Assembly: GCA_964598025.1 (NCBI GenBank)
Contig: CAZRAU010000007.1
Coordinates: 1 to 64,000, forward strand
Direction of reading: 5' to 3'
Length of the DNA: 64,000 nucleotides
Source: JALGWN01 sp964598025
GTDB taxonomy: Bacteria; Arandabacterota; Arandabacteria; Arandabacterales; Arandabacteraceae
Below, piece after piece: positions 47,955-56,349 of this stretch. The first letter of the stretch is position 1. The number at the start of each line of letters is the position of its first letter. The translations under genes were made by a program, and so were the position numbers. The notes below the pieces were generated by a model that saw only the letters and a list, made by a program, of their open reading frames with translations, searched no databases and had not been told where the DNA came from.

Positions 47955-49100
47955 ATGATCTACCTCGACCACAGTGCCACCACACCCGTGGACCCTCGTG
48001 TGGCCGAGGCCATGAAGCCCTATCTGACAGAGAGTTTCGGCAACCCTTCCTCCATATACCGGGCCGGCCAGGACGTCAGAATGGCGGTAGAGCAGGCAAG
48101 GGAGACGATTGCCGCTCTGCTTGGGGCGAGACCGAAGGAGATCATCTTCACAAGCGGGGGGACCGAATCCGATAACACGGCGATAAAGGGGCTGGCCCTC
48201 AAACGGGGCAGCGGCCACATAGTCACAAGCGCGATAGAGCATCCTGCGGTGCTCAATGTGGTCAAGTGGCTGGAGAAGAACGGATTCACGGCCACTTACG
48301 TCCCGGTGGGCAGCGATGGGGTGGTCGATCCCGGGGAGGTCCGAAAGGCCTTAAAGCCCGATACCGTGATCATCTCGGTCATGCATGCCAACAATGAAGT
48401 CGGCACCATCCAACCTATCGAGGAAATCGCTTCCATAGCCAAGGAAGCCCGGATCCCGTTCCATACCGATGCGGTCCAGACGGCGGGGAAGTTGCCCCTG
48501 GATGTCGGCGGGATGGGCATAGATCTGCTTTCGCTCTCGGCACACAAGTTCTACGGGCCGAAGGGCATAGGCGTGCTCTATGCCGGACAGGGCATACGCT
48601 TCGAACCCTGTGTTCACGGCGGCCATCAGGAATGGGGCAAGCGCGGAGGCACTGAGAACGTGCCCGGCATAGTGGGACTGGGGAAGGCGGCGGAAATTGC
48701 GATGGGCGAGATGCAGGCGGATGAGCTTCGCGTCAGGGCCCTTCGGGACAAGCTTGAAGCCGGGCTTGCGGATAGAATAAGCGATATTGACTTCAACGGG
48801 CACCGGGAAAAGCGGCTGGGCGGTGTGGCCAACGTCTGTATCAGATATGTAGAGGGAGAAGCGATGCTGCTCAGGCTGGACTATCATGGGATAGCGGCAT
48901 CCTCCGGCTCCGCGTGCACATCGGGGTCCCTGGAGCCTTCCCATGTGCTCCTCGCCATAGGAATACCGGCGGAGATCGCCCATAGCAGCCTGAGGTTCAG
49001 TCTGGGCAAGGGGAATTCGCAGGAGGACATCGACAAGGTGCTGGAAGTCCTGCCTCCCATCGTGGAGAAACTGCGATCCATGTCGGCTTTCCCCAGATAG
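47955..49100 (+). CDS. Cysteine desulfurase (NifS/IscS family)
   Basis: 381 residues from the ATG at 47955 (GAGG just upstream). 'IYLDHSATTPVDPRVAEAMKPYLTESFGNPSSIYRAG', 'FTSGGTESDNTAIKG', 'SAIEHPAVL', 'HTDAVQTAGKLPLDV', PLP Lys in 'SLSAHKFYGPKGIGVLY' near 200, active Cys in 'ASSGSACTSGSLEPSHVL' near 320. It supplies sulfur for Fe-S clusters and, here, for the MnmA and ThiF-like proteins encoded in the same operon. No IscU or NifU gene follows. Confidence 0.95.
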   Translation: MIYLDHSATTPVDPRVAEAMKPYLTESFGNPSSIYRAGQDVRMAVEQARETIAALLGARPKEIIFTSGGTESDNTAIKGLALKRGSGHIVTSAIEHPAVLNVVKWLEKNGFTATYVPVGSDGVVDPGEVRKALKPDTVIISVMHANNEVGTIQPIEEIASIAKEARIPFHTDAVQTAGKLPLDVGGMGIDLLSLSAHKFYGPKGIGVLYAGQGIRFEPCVHGGHQEWGKRGGTENVPGIVGLGKAAEIAMGEMQADELRVRALRDKLEAGLADRISDIDFNGHREKRLGGVANVCIRYVEGEAMLLRLDYHGIAASSGSACTSGSLEPSHVLLAIGIPAEIAHSSLRFSLGKGNSQEDIDKVLEVLPPIVEKLRSMSAFPR

Positions 49101-49116
49101 GCATTTCCGGAGACTC

Positions 49117-50028
49117 ATGATCCGAACGGGACTGCATGAGAAGGTGCTGGAGCTCAAGCGCAAGAAGAATGCGCTCGTGCTCGTTCACAACTATCAGATG
49201 AGTGAGATTCAAGTGATCGCCGACCACATAGGCGATTCGCTGGGGCTTGCCAGGATTGCGATGCAGGCCGAGAGGAACCTCATAGTGTTCTGTGGCGTGA
49301 GGTTCATGGCGGAGACAGCGAAGATCCTCAATCCCGATGCCAGGGTCTTGATCCCCAGGGAGGACGCCACGTGTCCCATGGCCGACATGATCGAACCGGC
49401 CGACATCAGACGTCTGAGGGAGGAGTACCCGGGCGTGCAGGTTTGCTCCTACGTCAATACCAATGCGGATGTCAAGGCTGACACCGATGTCTGCTGCACG
49501 TCGGCCAATGCGGTTGAGGTTGTGCAAGGGCTCAAGGCGGAAAGGGTCGTCTTCACGCCCGATCGGAATCTGGCGTCCTACGTGGGAAGGCATGTCAATA
49601 CGGAGATCATTCCATTCGACGGTTATTGCTATGTTCACATGAAGTTCAGCGCGGAGGACATCAGGGATTCCAAGTCCGCCCATCCGAAGGCTGTTGTGCT
49701 TGTGCATCCGGAGTGCAGGCCCGAGGTGATCGATGAGGCCGATGAGGTGCTCTCCACCAGTGGTATGTTGAGGTATGCAAAGGAATCACCTGCCAAGGAG
49801 TTCATTATCGCGACCGAGGAGGGGCTGATAGAGAGATTGACCCGTGAGATGCCCGACAAGGCTTTTTACAGCGCAGGCAAGGCCCGGTTCTGCTTCAACA
49901 TGAAGAAGATCCGCTTGAATGATGTCTACCGTTCTCTGGACGAAGAAATCTACGAAGTACACGTGCCTCCCGAGATCATGAAGAAGGCCCGGATATCGCT
50001 GGAGCGGATGGTTTCCGTCGGCAAGTAG
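49117..50028 (+). CDS. nadA: Quinolinate synthase
   Basis: 303 residues, the normal short form. [4Fe-4S] ligands are visible in 'IVFCGVRFMAETAKIL' near 67, 'VCCTSANA' near 128 and 'VLVHPECRPEV' near 205. Other family marks: 'LVHNYQMSEIQVIADHIGDSLGLAR', 'ATCPMADMI', 'VFTPDRNLA' and 'STSGMLRYAKESP'. Condenses iminoaspartate with dihydroxyacetone phosphate to quinolinate for NAD synthesis. It needs an Fe-S cluster, which explains its place behind nifS. nadB and nadC are not in the window. Confidence 0.95.
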   Translation: MIRTGLHEKVLELKRKKNALVLVHNYQMSEIQVIADHIGDSLGLARIAMQAERNLIVFCGVRFMAETAKILNPDARVLIPREDATCPMADMIEPADIRRLREEYPGVQVCSYVNTNADVKADTDVCCTSANAVEVVQGLKAERVVFTPDRNLASYVGRHVNTEIIPFDGYCYVHMKFSAEDIRDSKSAHPKAVVLVHPECRPEVIDEADEVLSTSGMLRYAKESPAKEFIIATEEGLIERLTREMPDKAFYSAGKARFCFNMKKIRLNDVYRSLDEEIYEVHVPPEIMKKARISLERMVSVGK

Positions 50029-50042
50029 GGGGAACCAGCGTC

Positions 50043-51044
50043 TTGGACAGATACGCCAGACAAACCATCCTTCCCTGGTTCGGGGCCGAAGGCGAGAAGA
50101 AGCTTCGGAAGAGCTCCGTTCTGGTAATAGGCTGCGGCGGCACAGGATGTGCCTGCAGTTCTTTCCTCGTGAGAGCAGGACTGGGCAAGATCCTGCTCGT
50201 CGACGGCGACATAGTAAGTCTTACCGATCTTCATCGTCAGGTTCTTTATCAGGAGGCCGATCTCGGTCGGCTCTCCATGAAAGTCCACAGCGCGAGGGAC
50301 GCTCTTTCCAGGGCGAATCATGAGACTGAAATAGAAGCAATCCCCGCGGAATTCAGCCCGGAGAACGCCGGAGCATTGGCCGGGCGGGTGGACCTTGTTG
50401 TGGATTGCTCGGACAACTTCGAGACCCGGATGCTTATCAACGATGCCTGTCTGAGATACTCGACACCTTGGGTACACGGCGCGTGCACGGGGACCTCGGG
50501 GATAGTCATACCCTTCCCCGGGGGGAGCAAGGCCTGTTACAGGTGCGTTGTCGACCACATACCGGGCGGGGCCGCTTCGCAGGGCGCGGCTGCCGGCATA
50601 CTCGGCCCGGTGGCCGGAATGACGGGGGCGCTCGAGGCCGCCGAAGCCATGAAGATGTTGGTCGCTCCATGGGAGGTCCACGCTCGAATCATCCATTTCG
50701 ACTCGCTGTCCTGCACATATGAGACGATCAAGATCAGGCGCAGGGAGAAGTGCCCGGCATGTGTGGGCGGGAGGTACGATTTTCTCGAGGGCGGTCTTGA
50801 CCGGCGGGCCTTCATGGACTCGGAAAGCGGGACCGCCCATATCCGTCTCTCCGGACCCCTCGATCTCGAAGCGATCCGGAACAGGCTTGCCGCGACGGCA
50901 ACGGTTGAAGATCAGGGGCAGGCATTGCTGATCGTGACTCGTGAAGCCGAGTTCATGCTGCTTGCGGACGGCACTGCCGTCGTCAGGGGTGTGGGCGATC
51001 CGGAGCGGGCGAGATGCCTGCTCGACACGCTGCTCGAGGGTTGA
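50043..51044 (+). CDS. ThiF/MoeB/HesA family adenylyltransferase
   Basis: 333 residues from a TTG (GGGGGA upstream). E1-like fold: 'RYARQTILPWFGAEGEKKLRKSSVLVIGCGGTGCACSSFLVRAGLGKILLVDGDIVSLTDLHRQVLY', 'DLVVDCSDNFETRMLINDACL'. Zinc cysteines 'CYRC' and 'CPAC'. A C-terminal extension of about 85 residues is present after the zinc site. ThiF/MoeB enzymes adenylate the C-terminal Gly-Gly of a ThiS/MoaD-like sulfur carrier. No such carrier is encoded nearby, so the partner is elsewhere or differs. The operon context (nifS upstream, mnmA six bases downstream) supports sulfur transfer. Confidence 0.88.
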   Translation: MDRYARQTILPWFGAEGEKKLRKSSVLVIGCGGTGCACSSFLVRAGLGKILLVDGDIVSLTDLHRQVLYQEADLGRLSMKVHSARDALSRANHETEIEAIPAEFSPENAGALAGRVDLVVDCSDNFETRMLINDACLRYSTPWVHGACTGTSGIVIPFPGGSKACYRCVVDHIPGGAASQGAAAGILGPVAGMTGALEAAEAMKMLVAPWEVHARIIHFDSLSCTYETIKIRRREKCPACVGGRYDFLEGGLDRRAFMDSESGTAHIRLSGPLDLEAIRNRLAATATVEDQGQALLIVTREAEFMLLADGTAVVRGVGDPERARCLLDTLLEG

Positions 51045-51050
51045 TGTCAT

Positions 51051-52073
51051 ATGGCAAGGGTCGCCGTGCTGATGAGCGGAGGTGTCGACTCGGCCGGTGC
51101 CGCATTGCTTCTGAAGATGCAGGGCCACAAGGTCGAGGGTATCAGCGCCCGGTTCTGGGAAGATGCGGGAACCGCCGCTGATGGTATTGCCGGTGCCCGC
51201 GAAACCTGTCGGGTGCTCGGAGTACCTCACACGGTTGTCGACCTGCGTTCTGAATTCCGGCGGGATGTGCTCGGGCGGTTCATCTCCGGTTACCTCGAGG
51301 GGAAGACTCCGAACCCCTGTGCATGCTGTAACCGTGAAATCAAGTTGGGCCGGCTTGCGGTTTGGGTCAAGGAGCAGGGCTTCGAGTTTGCCGCCACCGG
51401 CCATTACGCGCGAATCGGCGAAATCGCGGGCCGCACGACCCTATGTGAACCGGTCGACAAGCTTAAGTCACAGGTCTACTTCCTGTCTCTGGTCAAGCCT
51501 GAGATACTGGGATTCCTCATGCTGCCTCTCGGGGACTACCACAAGAAGGACGTGAGGCGGCTGCTCGAGGATGCCGGCGTACCGGCAGCGGCCAGGGATA
51601 GTCAGGACCTCTGCTTCGTCGCCGGGGGCAGGTATCATGATTTCCTGTGCCTGGAAGGGCATGTCCCCAGCCGGGGCGACGTCGTGGATAGCGATGGCAA
51701 TATCGTCGGAACGCACAAAGGCCATGCGGCGTATACCCTGGGACAGAGGTTCGGCCTGCGAGGTAAGCGATACTACGTAGTCGACAAATGCCCCGAGACA
51801 AACACCATAGTGATCGGAGAGAGGGATAGGGCGCTCAGATCCGAGATCACTGCGGCCGGGATCAATCAGTTTCTCCCTCTCCCCACCCAGGGTTCGCGCA
51901 CGCTCAGCGTCAGGTACCGTTACAACTCCCGCCCGGTGGGGGCCAGGATTACCGACGCCGGAGAGGACCGGATCACCGTGATAACCGATGAGCCTTGCTT
52001 TGCCCCGGCCCCGGGGCAGGTCCTGGCCGGCTACATACATGGCTGCCTGGTTTTCGGCGGGATCATCCAGTAG
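51051..52073 (+). CDS. mnmA: tRNA-specific 2-thiouridylase
   Basis: 340 residues. PP-loop 'VAVLMSGGVDSAGAALLLK' at the start; catalytic cysteine pair in 'TPNPCACCNREIKLGRL' near 87 and 'DSQDLCFVAGG' near 185; central 'LGDYHKKDVRRLLEDAGVPAAARDSQ'; C-terminal beta-barrel with 'ITDEPCFAPAPGQVLAGY'. Thiolates U34 of tRNA-Glu, -Gln and -Lys with sulfur passed from a cysteine desulfurase, here probably the NifS protein of the same operon. tRNA-Glu(UUC) is encoded at 26.5 kb. Confidence 0.95.
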   Translation: MARVAVLMSGGVDSAGAALLLKMQGHKVEGISARFWEDAGTAADGIAGARETCRVLGVPHTVVDLRSEFRRDVLGRFISGYLEGKTPNPCACCNREIKLGRLAVWVKEQGFEFAATGHYARIGEIAGRTTLCEPVDKLKSQVYFLSLVKPEILGFLMLPLGDYHKKDVRRLLEDAGVPAAARDSQDLCFVAGGRYHDFLCLEGHVPSRGDVVDSDGNIVGTHKGHAAYTLGQRFGLRGKRYYVVDKCPETNTIVIGERDRALRSEITAAGINQFLPLPTQGSRTLSVRYRYNSRPVGARITDAGEDRITVITDEPCFAPAPGQVLAGYIHGCLVFGGIIQ

Positions 52074-52156
52074 GGGGTCGGACCGAAACATTTCAAGTTC
52101 GGGGCGGCCGGTGACGATCATTTGACGAAGGCGAACCTGGAAAGGAGCACGTAGAA

Positions 52157-52597
52157 GTGCCCGAAATCAACAAAGTAGCTTTACGCTTCAAGGACGGCAG
52201 AGTGCTGAAGGGCAGTACACACGACTTCATGCCTGGAAAACCGCACTTCCACCTGGAAACCGATGAGGTGTCACACACGGCCGACGTCAGAATGGAGGAC
52301 CTCAAGGCGGTATTCTTCGTGAAGAATTTCGAGGGACGTCCTGAGTATTCGGAAGTGAGGATTTTCCCGGAAAGGCTCCCTACCTCCAAGGGGCGTAAGA
52401 TAGCGGTGCTTTTTACAGACGGCGAGCTATTGACCGGATTCACGCTGGCCTATGATCCAAAAAGGCCTGGTTTCTTCATGCTGCCGACCGACGAGATGTC
52501 CAACAACGAACGGATCTATGTTGTGGCATCGGCCGTTAAAGAGGTGGGTTTCGGCCAGCGGGCCGATCAGCTCATAAGTGAAGTGATGTCGGGCTAG
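52157..52597 (+). CDS. DUF6982-like protein
   Basis: 146 residues from a GTG with AAAGGAG upstream. Two similar halves: 'KVALRFKDGRVLKGSTHDFMPGKPHFHLE...VRMEDLKAVFFVKNFEGRPEY' and 'KIAVLFTDGELLTGFTLAYDPKRPGFFMLPTDEMSNNERIYVVASAVKEVGF'. This duplicated small beta-barrel matches proteins annotated as DUF6982 and recalls PilZ or Sm-like folds. The function is unknown. It follows mnmA by 83 bases. Confidence 0.7.
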   Translation: MPEINKVALRFKDGRVLKGSTHDFMPGKPHFHLETDEVSHTADVRMEDLKAVFFVKNFEGRPEYSEVRIFPERLPTSKGRKIAVLFTDGELLTGFTLAYDPKRPGFFMLPTDEMSNNERIYVVASAVKEVGFGQRADQLISEVMSG

Positions 52598-52621
52598 CCC
52601 GGTCACTCACCGGCCGGAGGT

Positions 52622-53593
52622 TCATGAATTGCCCGGGCTGGAACTTCCGGCGGATTTCCCACGCATCCTCGGCCTCCGGTGGAGAAGAGCCAGCCCCAGC
52701 AGTGTCACCGGTATCACCAGCGCCGCCTGAAACACGGTGGCGACCGCCAGGCTCGAAGATCTATCCGCTCCATAGGCCGATAGAGTCACCAAGAAGGCCA
52801 CCTGGAACACCCCGATATTGGCCGGAGTCAGAGGGAATACGGACATCGCGTTGACCGCGAAGACAGCCATCACCAAGCCTCCCAGAGGAAGCCTTACGCC
52901 GACCGCGCGAGCTGCCAGCATGGCGACCACGAACTGCACGATCCATGACAGGACCGAAAGCGCTGTACTATGAATGAAGGCGCAGCTTGTCAATGAGGCG
53001 TACCCCCTCGACAGCGGTTCCAACTTGTGAGCGATCCTGTGCTGAAGGTCGCTGGCGAATTTCTCCCTGGGTTGATCTCTCACACTTCTCCCAAGCCAGG
53101 CGACCAGCGGTATGGAAATCACCAGGGCAATCGATGTCAGTACGAATCCATAGGTGCTGCCGGATATGCCCGACGGAGGCCGGAAAACCCCGTTGGCCAG
53201 AAGGAGCAGCAGACCGAAGGAGATCGCATCGAAACTCTTGTCCAGCAATACCGTGGAAACCGATTCCCGCTTGCCTATCCGGCACTGGTCCGCCATCGAA
53301 TAAGATCGGAATGCCTCACCCACCCTGAAGGGAATGACGGAGTTGATGGCAATGCCGACGGTCAGCAGATTGAAGGTATCCTTAAACGGTACACGCTTGA
53401 ATACCGAAACCAGGACCTGCCATCTTCTGGCCCTCAAGGCGATGGTGGCGAAGTTCACGAGACACGCCAGTCCGAGATACACTGGGTCGGTAGCCCGAAG
53501 ATGCGGCAGCACCTTTGTCGGTGGTACCGCCTCGAGCAGGCCGATTATCACTGCCGCCGATATAACGATCCCTATGATGGTCTTTATCTTCAT
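52622..53593 (-). CDS. Flippase-like membrane protein (LPG synthase TM / UPF0104 family)
   Basis: Start taken at 53593 (MKIKTIIGIVISAAVIIGLL); an ATG at 53620 is an alternative, and neither has a strong ribosome binding site. 323 residues with seven to eight hydrophobic segments. Family marks: 'VYLGLACLVNFATIALRARRWQVLV', 'FNLLTVGIAINSVIPFRVGEAFRSYSMADQ', 'VLLDKSFDAISFGLLLLLA', and near the end 'AVNAMSVFPLTPANIGVFQVAFLVTLSAYG'. The family includes the membrane part of MprF and putative polyprenol-lipid flippases. Substrate unknown. It is transcribed divergently from pfkA. Confidence 0.85.
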   Translation of the reverse strand: MKIKTIIGIVISAAVIIGLLEAVPPTKVLPHLRATDPVYLGLACLVNFATIALRARRWQVLVSVFKRVPFKDTFNLLTVGIAINSVIPFRVGEAFRSYSMADQCRIGKRESVSTVLLDKSFDAISFGLLLLLANGVFRPPSGISGSTYGFVLTSIALVISIPLVAWLGRSVRDQPREKFASDLQHRIAHKLEPLSRGYASLTSCAFIHSTALSVLSWIVQFVVAMLAARAVGVRLPLGGLVMAVFAVNAMSVFPLTPANIGVFQVAFLVTLSAYGADRSSSLAVATVFQAALVIPVTLLGLALLHRRPRMRGKSAGSSSPGNS

Positions 53594-53797
53594 GAGCCTG
53601 TGACTAATATATAGGGGCATCTCGAGGCAGTCAACGCGGTATCGGAAGCCCTTCGAAGAACGAGCAACCGGCTTCATCTGAACCGTCACTTAAGTCTTGT
53701 CTTATGATCGAGGAGCGGTAATACTGTGGATGACCGTCAAGGTGCCGGTGCGTCGTCACCTGCGCTACGGAACCGGTCGACCGGCAAGGAGATACAG

Positions 53798-54886
53798 ATG
53801 GCCAAGAGAATCGCAGTGCTGACAGCGGGCGGTGACTGCCCCGGTATAAACGCGGTCATCAGGGCTGTTGTGAAGACAGCGGTAAACGATTACGGAATGG
53901 ACGTAGTGGGGATCGAAGACGGCTTTCTGGGTCTCATCGAAAGACGGTGGCACGATCTTACGTACGATCACGTTTCCGGGATCCTCACTCTCGGCGGCAC
54001 GATACTCGGCACGTCCAACAAGGCCAATCCTTTCAGGTTCCAGACCGGCGAGAAAGCCGGCACAACCGAGTTCTCAGATGTTTCCGATGAGGTCATTCGG
54101 AATTTCGACCGGACTTGCGCCGATACGCTGGTCGCAATAGGCGGGGACGGGACGCTCCACATATGCAAGGGGCTTTCCGAAAAGGGAGTCCCCGTGATCG
54201 GCATACCCAAGACCATTGACAATGATGTTGAATGCACCGACTTGACCTTTGGATTTGATTCCGGTGCGTCGACGGCGACGGAGGCGGTCGACAAGATCCA
54301 TAGCACGGCCCAATCCCACCACAGGGTCATGCTGATTGAGGTGATGGGAAGGTACGTAGGCTGGTTGGCCCTCTACTCGGGAATCGGTGGCGGAGGCGAC
54401 ATAATCCTGATCCCGGAGATCCCCTTCGACTTGGAGGTGATCTGCCGGAGGGTGGTCGAGCGGAGCAAGAAGGGGCGGCGGTTCAGCATAGTGGTTGTCG
54501 CCGAGGGGGCCAAGGAGGCCGGTGGCGAGGCGGTGGTGAAGAAGGTAGTGCGAGAGAGCACGGACCCCGTGAGGTTGGGAGGGATTGCCGATTTCATAGC
54601 GGGCAAGATAGAGGGACGCACCGGTCTGGAGACCAGGGTGACGGTGCTCGGCCACTTACAAAGGGGCGGGACACCCACTATGTTCGATAGGGTGCTGGCG
54701 ACGCGTTTCGGGAGCAAAGCTGCGGAGCTGGCCGAACAGGGTGGACATGGGGTGATGGTCGCACTCAGATGCCAGGACATTGTCACCGTTCCGATTGCGG
54801 ATGCGATTGCGAAGCTCAAGACTGTGCCCTCCGACCACGATCTTGTCAAATGTGCGTTGTCGGTCGGGACGAGTTTCGGGATTTGA
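53798..54886 (+). CDS. pfkA: 6-phosphofructokinase
   Basis: 362 residues from the ATG at 53798 (AAGGAG upstream). 'AVLTAGGDCPGINAVIRAVVK', 'GGTILGTSNKANPF', 'AIGGDGTLHICKGLSEKGVPVIGIPKTIDNDV', 'GFDSGASTATEAVDKIHSTAQSHHRVMLIEVMGRYVGWLALYSGI', 'LGHLQRGGTPTMFDRVLATRFG'. Gly in GGDG is the ATP-type residue, while Lys in PKTIDND is the residue of PPi-type enzymes (ATP enzymes of the E. coli type have Gly there). The mixed pattern occurs in ATP-dependent enzymes of the PPi-like lineage, so ATP is favoured but not certain. Confidence 0.93.
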   Translation: MAKRIAVLTAGGDCPGINAVIRAVVKTAVNDYGMDVVGIEDGFLGLIERRWHDLTYDHVSGILTLGGTILGTSNKANPFRFQTGEKAGTTEFSDVSDEVIRNFDRTCADTLVAIGGDGTLHICKGLSEKGVPVIGIPKTIDNDVECTDLTFGFDSGASTATEAVDKIHSTAQSHHRVMLIEVMGRYVGWLALYSGIGGGGDIILIPEIPFDLEVICRRVVERSKKGRRFSIVVVAEGAKEAGGEAVVKKVVRESTDPVRLGGIADFIAGKIEGRTGLETRVTVLGHLQRGGTPTMFDRVLATRFGSKAAELAEQGGHGVMVALRCQDIVTVPIADAIAKLKTVPSDHDLVKCALSVGTSFGI

Positions 54887-55042
54887 AGCAGTCGGCCGCC
54901 GGGTCCGGTCATCCGGACGGGCGGACGCCGGACCACGGCCGATTTTGCTTTATTTGCCACAAGCCCGCAGTATATTCCCCGAACAAAAGAGAACCGCATA
55001 TGCCTGATAACGCTTCCCGGAACGGCGAAAGGAGGTCCAATC

Positions 55043-56068
55043 ATGCTTAGGATAGGATGTCTCGTGCTCGCGGCACTTCTGGCAGGCAGCGCCATCGCCT
55101 ATGGTGAGGGGCCGGAGATAAGCGGTCTTATTCAGAGCCAGTATATCGACGAAGGCAATAAGGACTCCCGGTTTCTGGTAAAGGCAGCCAGGCTCAAGTG
55201 CCATGCGGAAATCACGGACCGGATAGCCGGGACGCTTCAGGTCGACTTCGCGCGTGAACCTCTGATCCTCGATGCCATGGTCGACATCGCAATCGTGCGA
55301 TACGCCAACTTCACGTTCGGCCAGTTCCCGATTCCCTTCGGTTATGAATTCCAGCTGTCGCGGTTCGATCTGGAGGCAATCGACAGGTCGTTGATCATGA
55401 AGACCGCCTTCGGCAATGGGATCTCCAGCCCTTACGTCAGGGATGTCGGTGCTATGCTCAGCGGCCGGTACAAGCTGTTCAACTACCAGGTGGCCGCAGT
55501 AAACGGTACCGGATTCGACTACAATGACCAGAGTGGAGAGTATTCCGGCACATTCGCCAGCTGGAACAACGACAACAACAACAGCAAAGACATCGTCGGA
55601 AGAGTAGGAGTAGGCATACCCATGTTAGCCGGTCTCGGTTTCTCGATGTATGAAGGTTCATGGGCCTGCGACAGCGAGAAGTCCGCAATGAGCTTCTACT
55701 TCCATGTAGACACCGGCAAAGTGCTCTTCCAGTATGAGTGGCTCAGGGGCAAGGGCTACCTGGATGAGGCCACGCCGGTCGACACGCTGATTGCAACTTC
55801 TCCGAGTTTGGACTGGTTCGATCGTGAGTACGGGGGATATTACCTCGTGGTGGGTTACAGGGTGACTCCGATGATCCAGCCGACCTTCAAGATTGACAAG
55901 CTCGATCCCAACAGGGACGAGGATGGGGACACCAGGAGCGATCTCTACTATGGTGTGAATCTGAACGTCGAGAGACGGGCCAGGCTGCAGGTATTCTACC
56001 GCGACAGCAAAGAGGGCGGGGACTTCGTGGGCAAGGGATGGCGGGCCCAGGTTTCCGCGAGGTTCTAG
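55043..56068 (+). CDS. Phosphate-selective porin O/P-type outer membrane protein
   Basis: 341 residues, strong AAAGGAGG site. Signal peptide (LVLAALLAGSAIAYGEG), then alternating amphipathic strands: 'ISGLIQSQYIDEG', 'FLVKAARLKCHAEI', 'IAGTLQVDFAREPLILDAMVDIAI', 'NFTFGQFPIPFGYEFQLSRFDLEAIDRSLI' (characteristic of OprO/OprP relatives), 'YNYQVAAVNGTGF', 'VVGYRVTPMIQPTFKIDKLDPN', 'YGVNLNVERRARLQVFYR', ending in a terminal Phe (VSARF), as in barrel proteins inserted by the Bam machine. The solute is unknown. It shows that the cell is diderm. Confidence 0.85.
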   Translation: MLRIGCLVLAALLAGSAIAYGEGPEISGLIQSQYIDEGNKDSRFLVKAARLKCHAEITDRIAGTLQVDFAREPLILDAMVDIAIVRYANFTFGQFPIPFGYEFQLSRFDLEAIDRSLIMKTAFGNGISSPYVRDVGAMLSGRYKLFNYQVAAVNGTGFDYNDQSGEYSGTFASWNNDNNNSKDIVGRVGVGIPMLAGLGFSMYEGSWACDSEKSAMSFYFHVDTGKVLFQYEWLRGKGYLDEATPVDTLIATSPSLDWFDREYGGYYLVVGYRVTPMIQPTFKIDKLDPNRDEDGDTRSDLYYGVNLNVERRARLQVFYRDSKEGGDFVGKGWRAQVSARF

Positions 56069-56076
56069 ACCCGCAG

Positions 56077-56340
56077 CGTTTGCGCAGGATCGCAGCCTGT
56101 ATTTCCCACCAGCGCCACGTATTCGAGGCGGCGGTGGCCTATGCCATAGACCGTTCCGTCCCCGACGGGGTCATGAATGTGGACGTACTGCGGGTTGCCG
56201 GGTGTGCACCGCAGAATCTCTGCGAATTTCCCTCGAGTCCGGTCGAGGACTTCGATGATTACAACATAGATTGGAGCGAGGGTCTCCCGCAAGACGTGGA
56301 TTGCACCTGCAAACCGGCCGAGCACGACTTGGAGAACTAG
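56077..56340 (+). CDS. Pseudopilin-like C-terminal fragment
   Basis: A TTG at 56077 or an unclear start; no ribosome binding site seen. The sequence 'CISHQRHVFEAAVAYAIDRSVPDGVMNVDVL', 'NLCEFPSSP.EDFDDYNIDW', 'DVDCTCKPAEHD' follows the pattern of the C-terminal half of type II pseudopilin-like proteins, where 'C..NQR.LE.A...Y..D' follows the N-terminal helix and a 'C..H' end closes the domain. The N-terminal hydrophobic helix is missing. Third-position GC of the frame looks coding. Either a truncated gene or one whose start has been lost; it follows the porin by eight bases. Confidence 0.4.
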   Translation, partial: RLRRIAACISHQRHVFEAAVAYAIDRSVPDGVMNVDVLRVAGCAPQNLCEFPSSPVEDFDDYNIDWSEGLPQDVDCTCKPAEHDLEN

Positions 56341-56349
56341 CCCGGCATG

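Noticed and set aside
53798..54886. PPi-dependent phosphofructokinase
   Set aside because: The GGDG segment has Gly, not the Asp of PPi enzymes, so an ATP-dependent enzyme of the PPi-like lineage is more likely.
56065..56325. 86-codon minus-strand gene
   Set aside because: The opposite plus frame shows pilin-like residues and better third-position GC; the minus peptide has no recognisable pattern.
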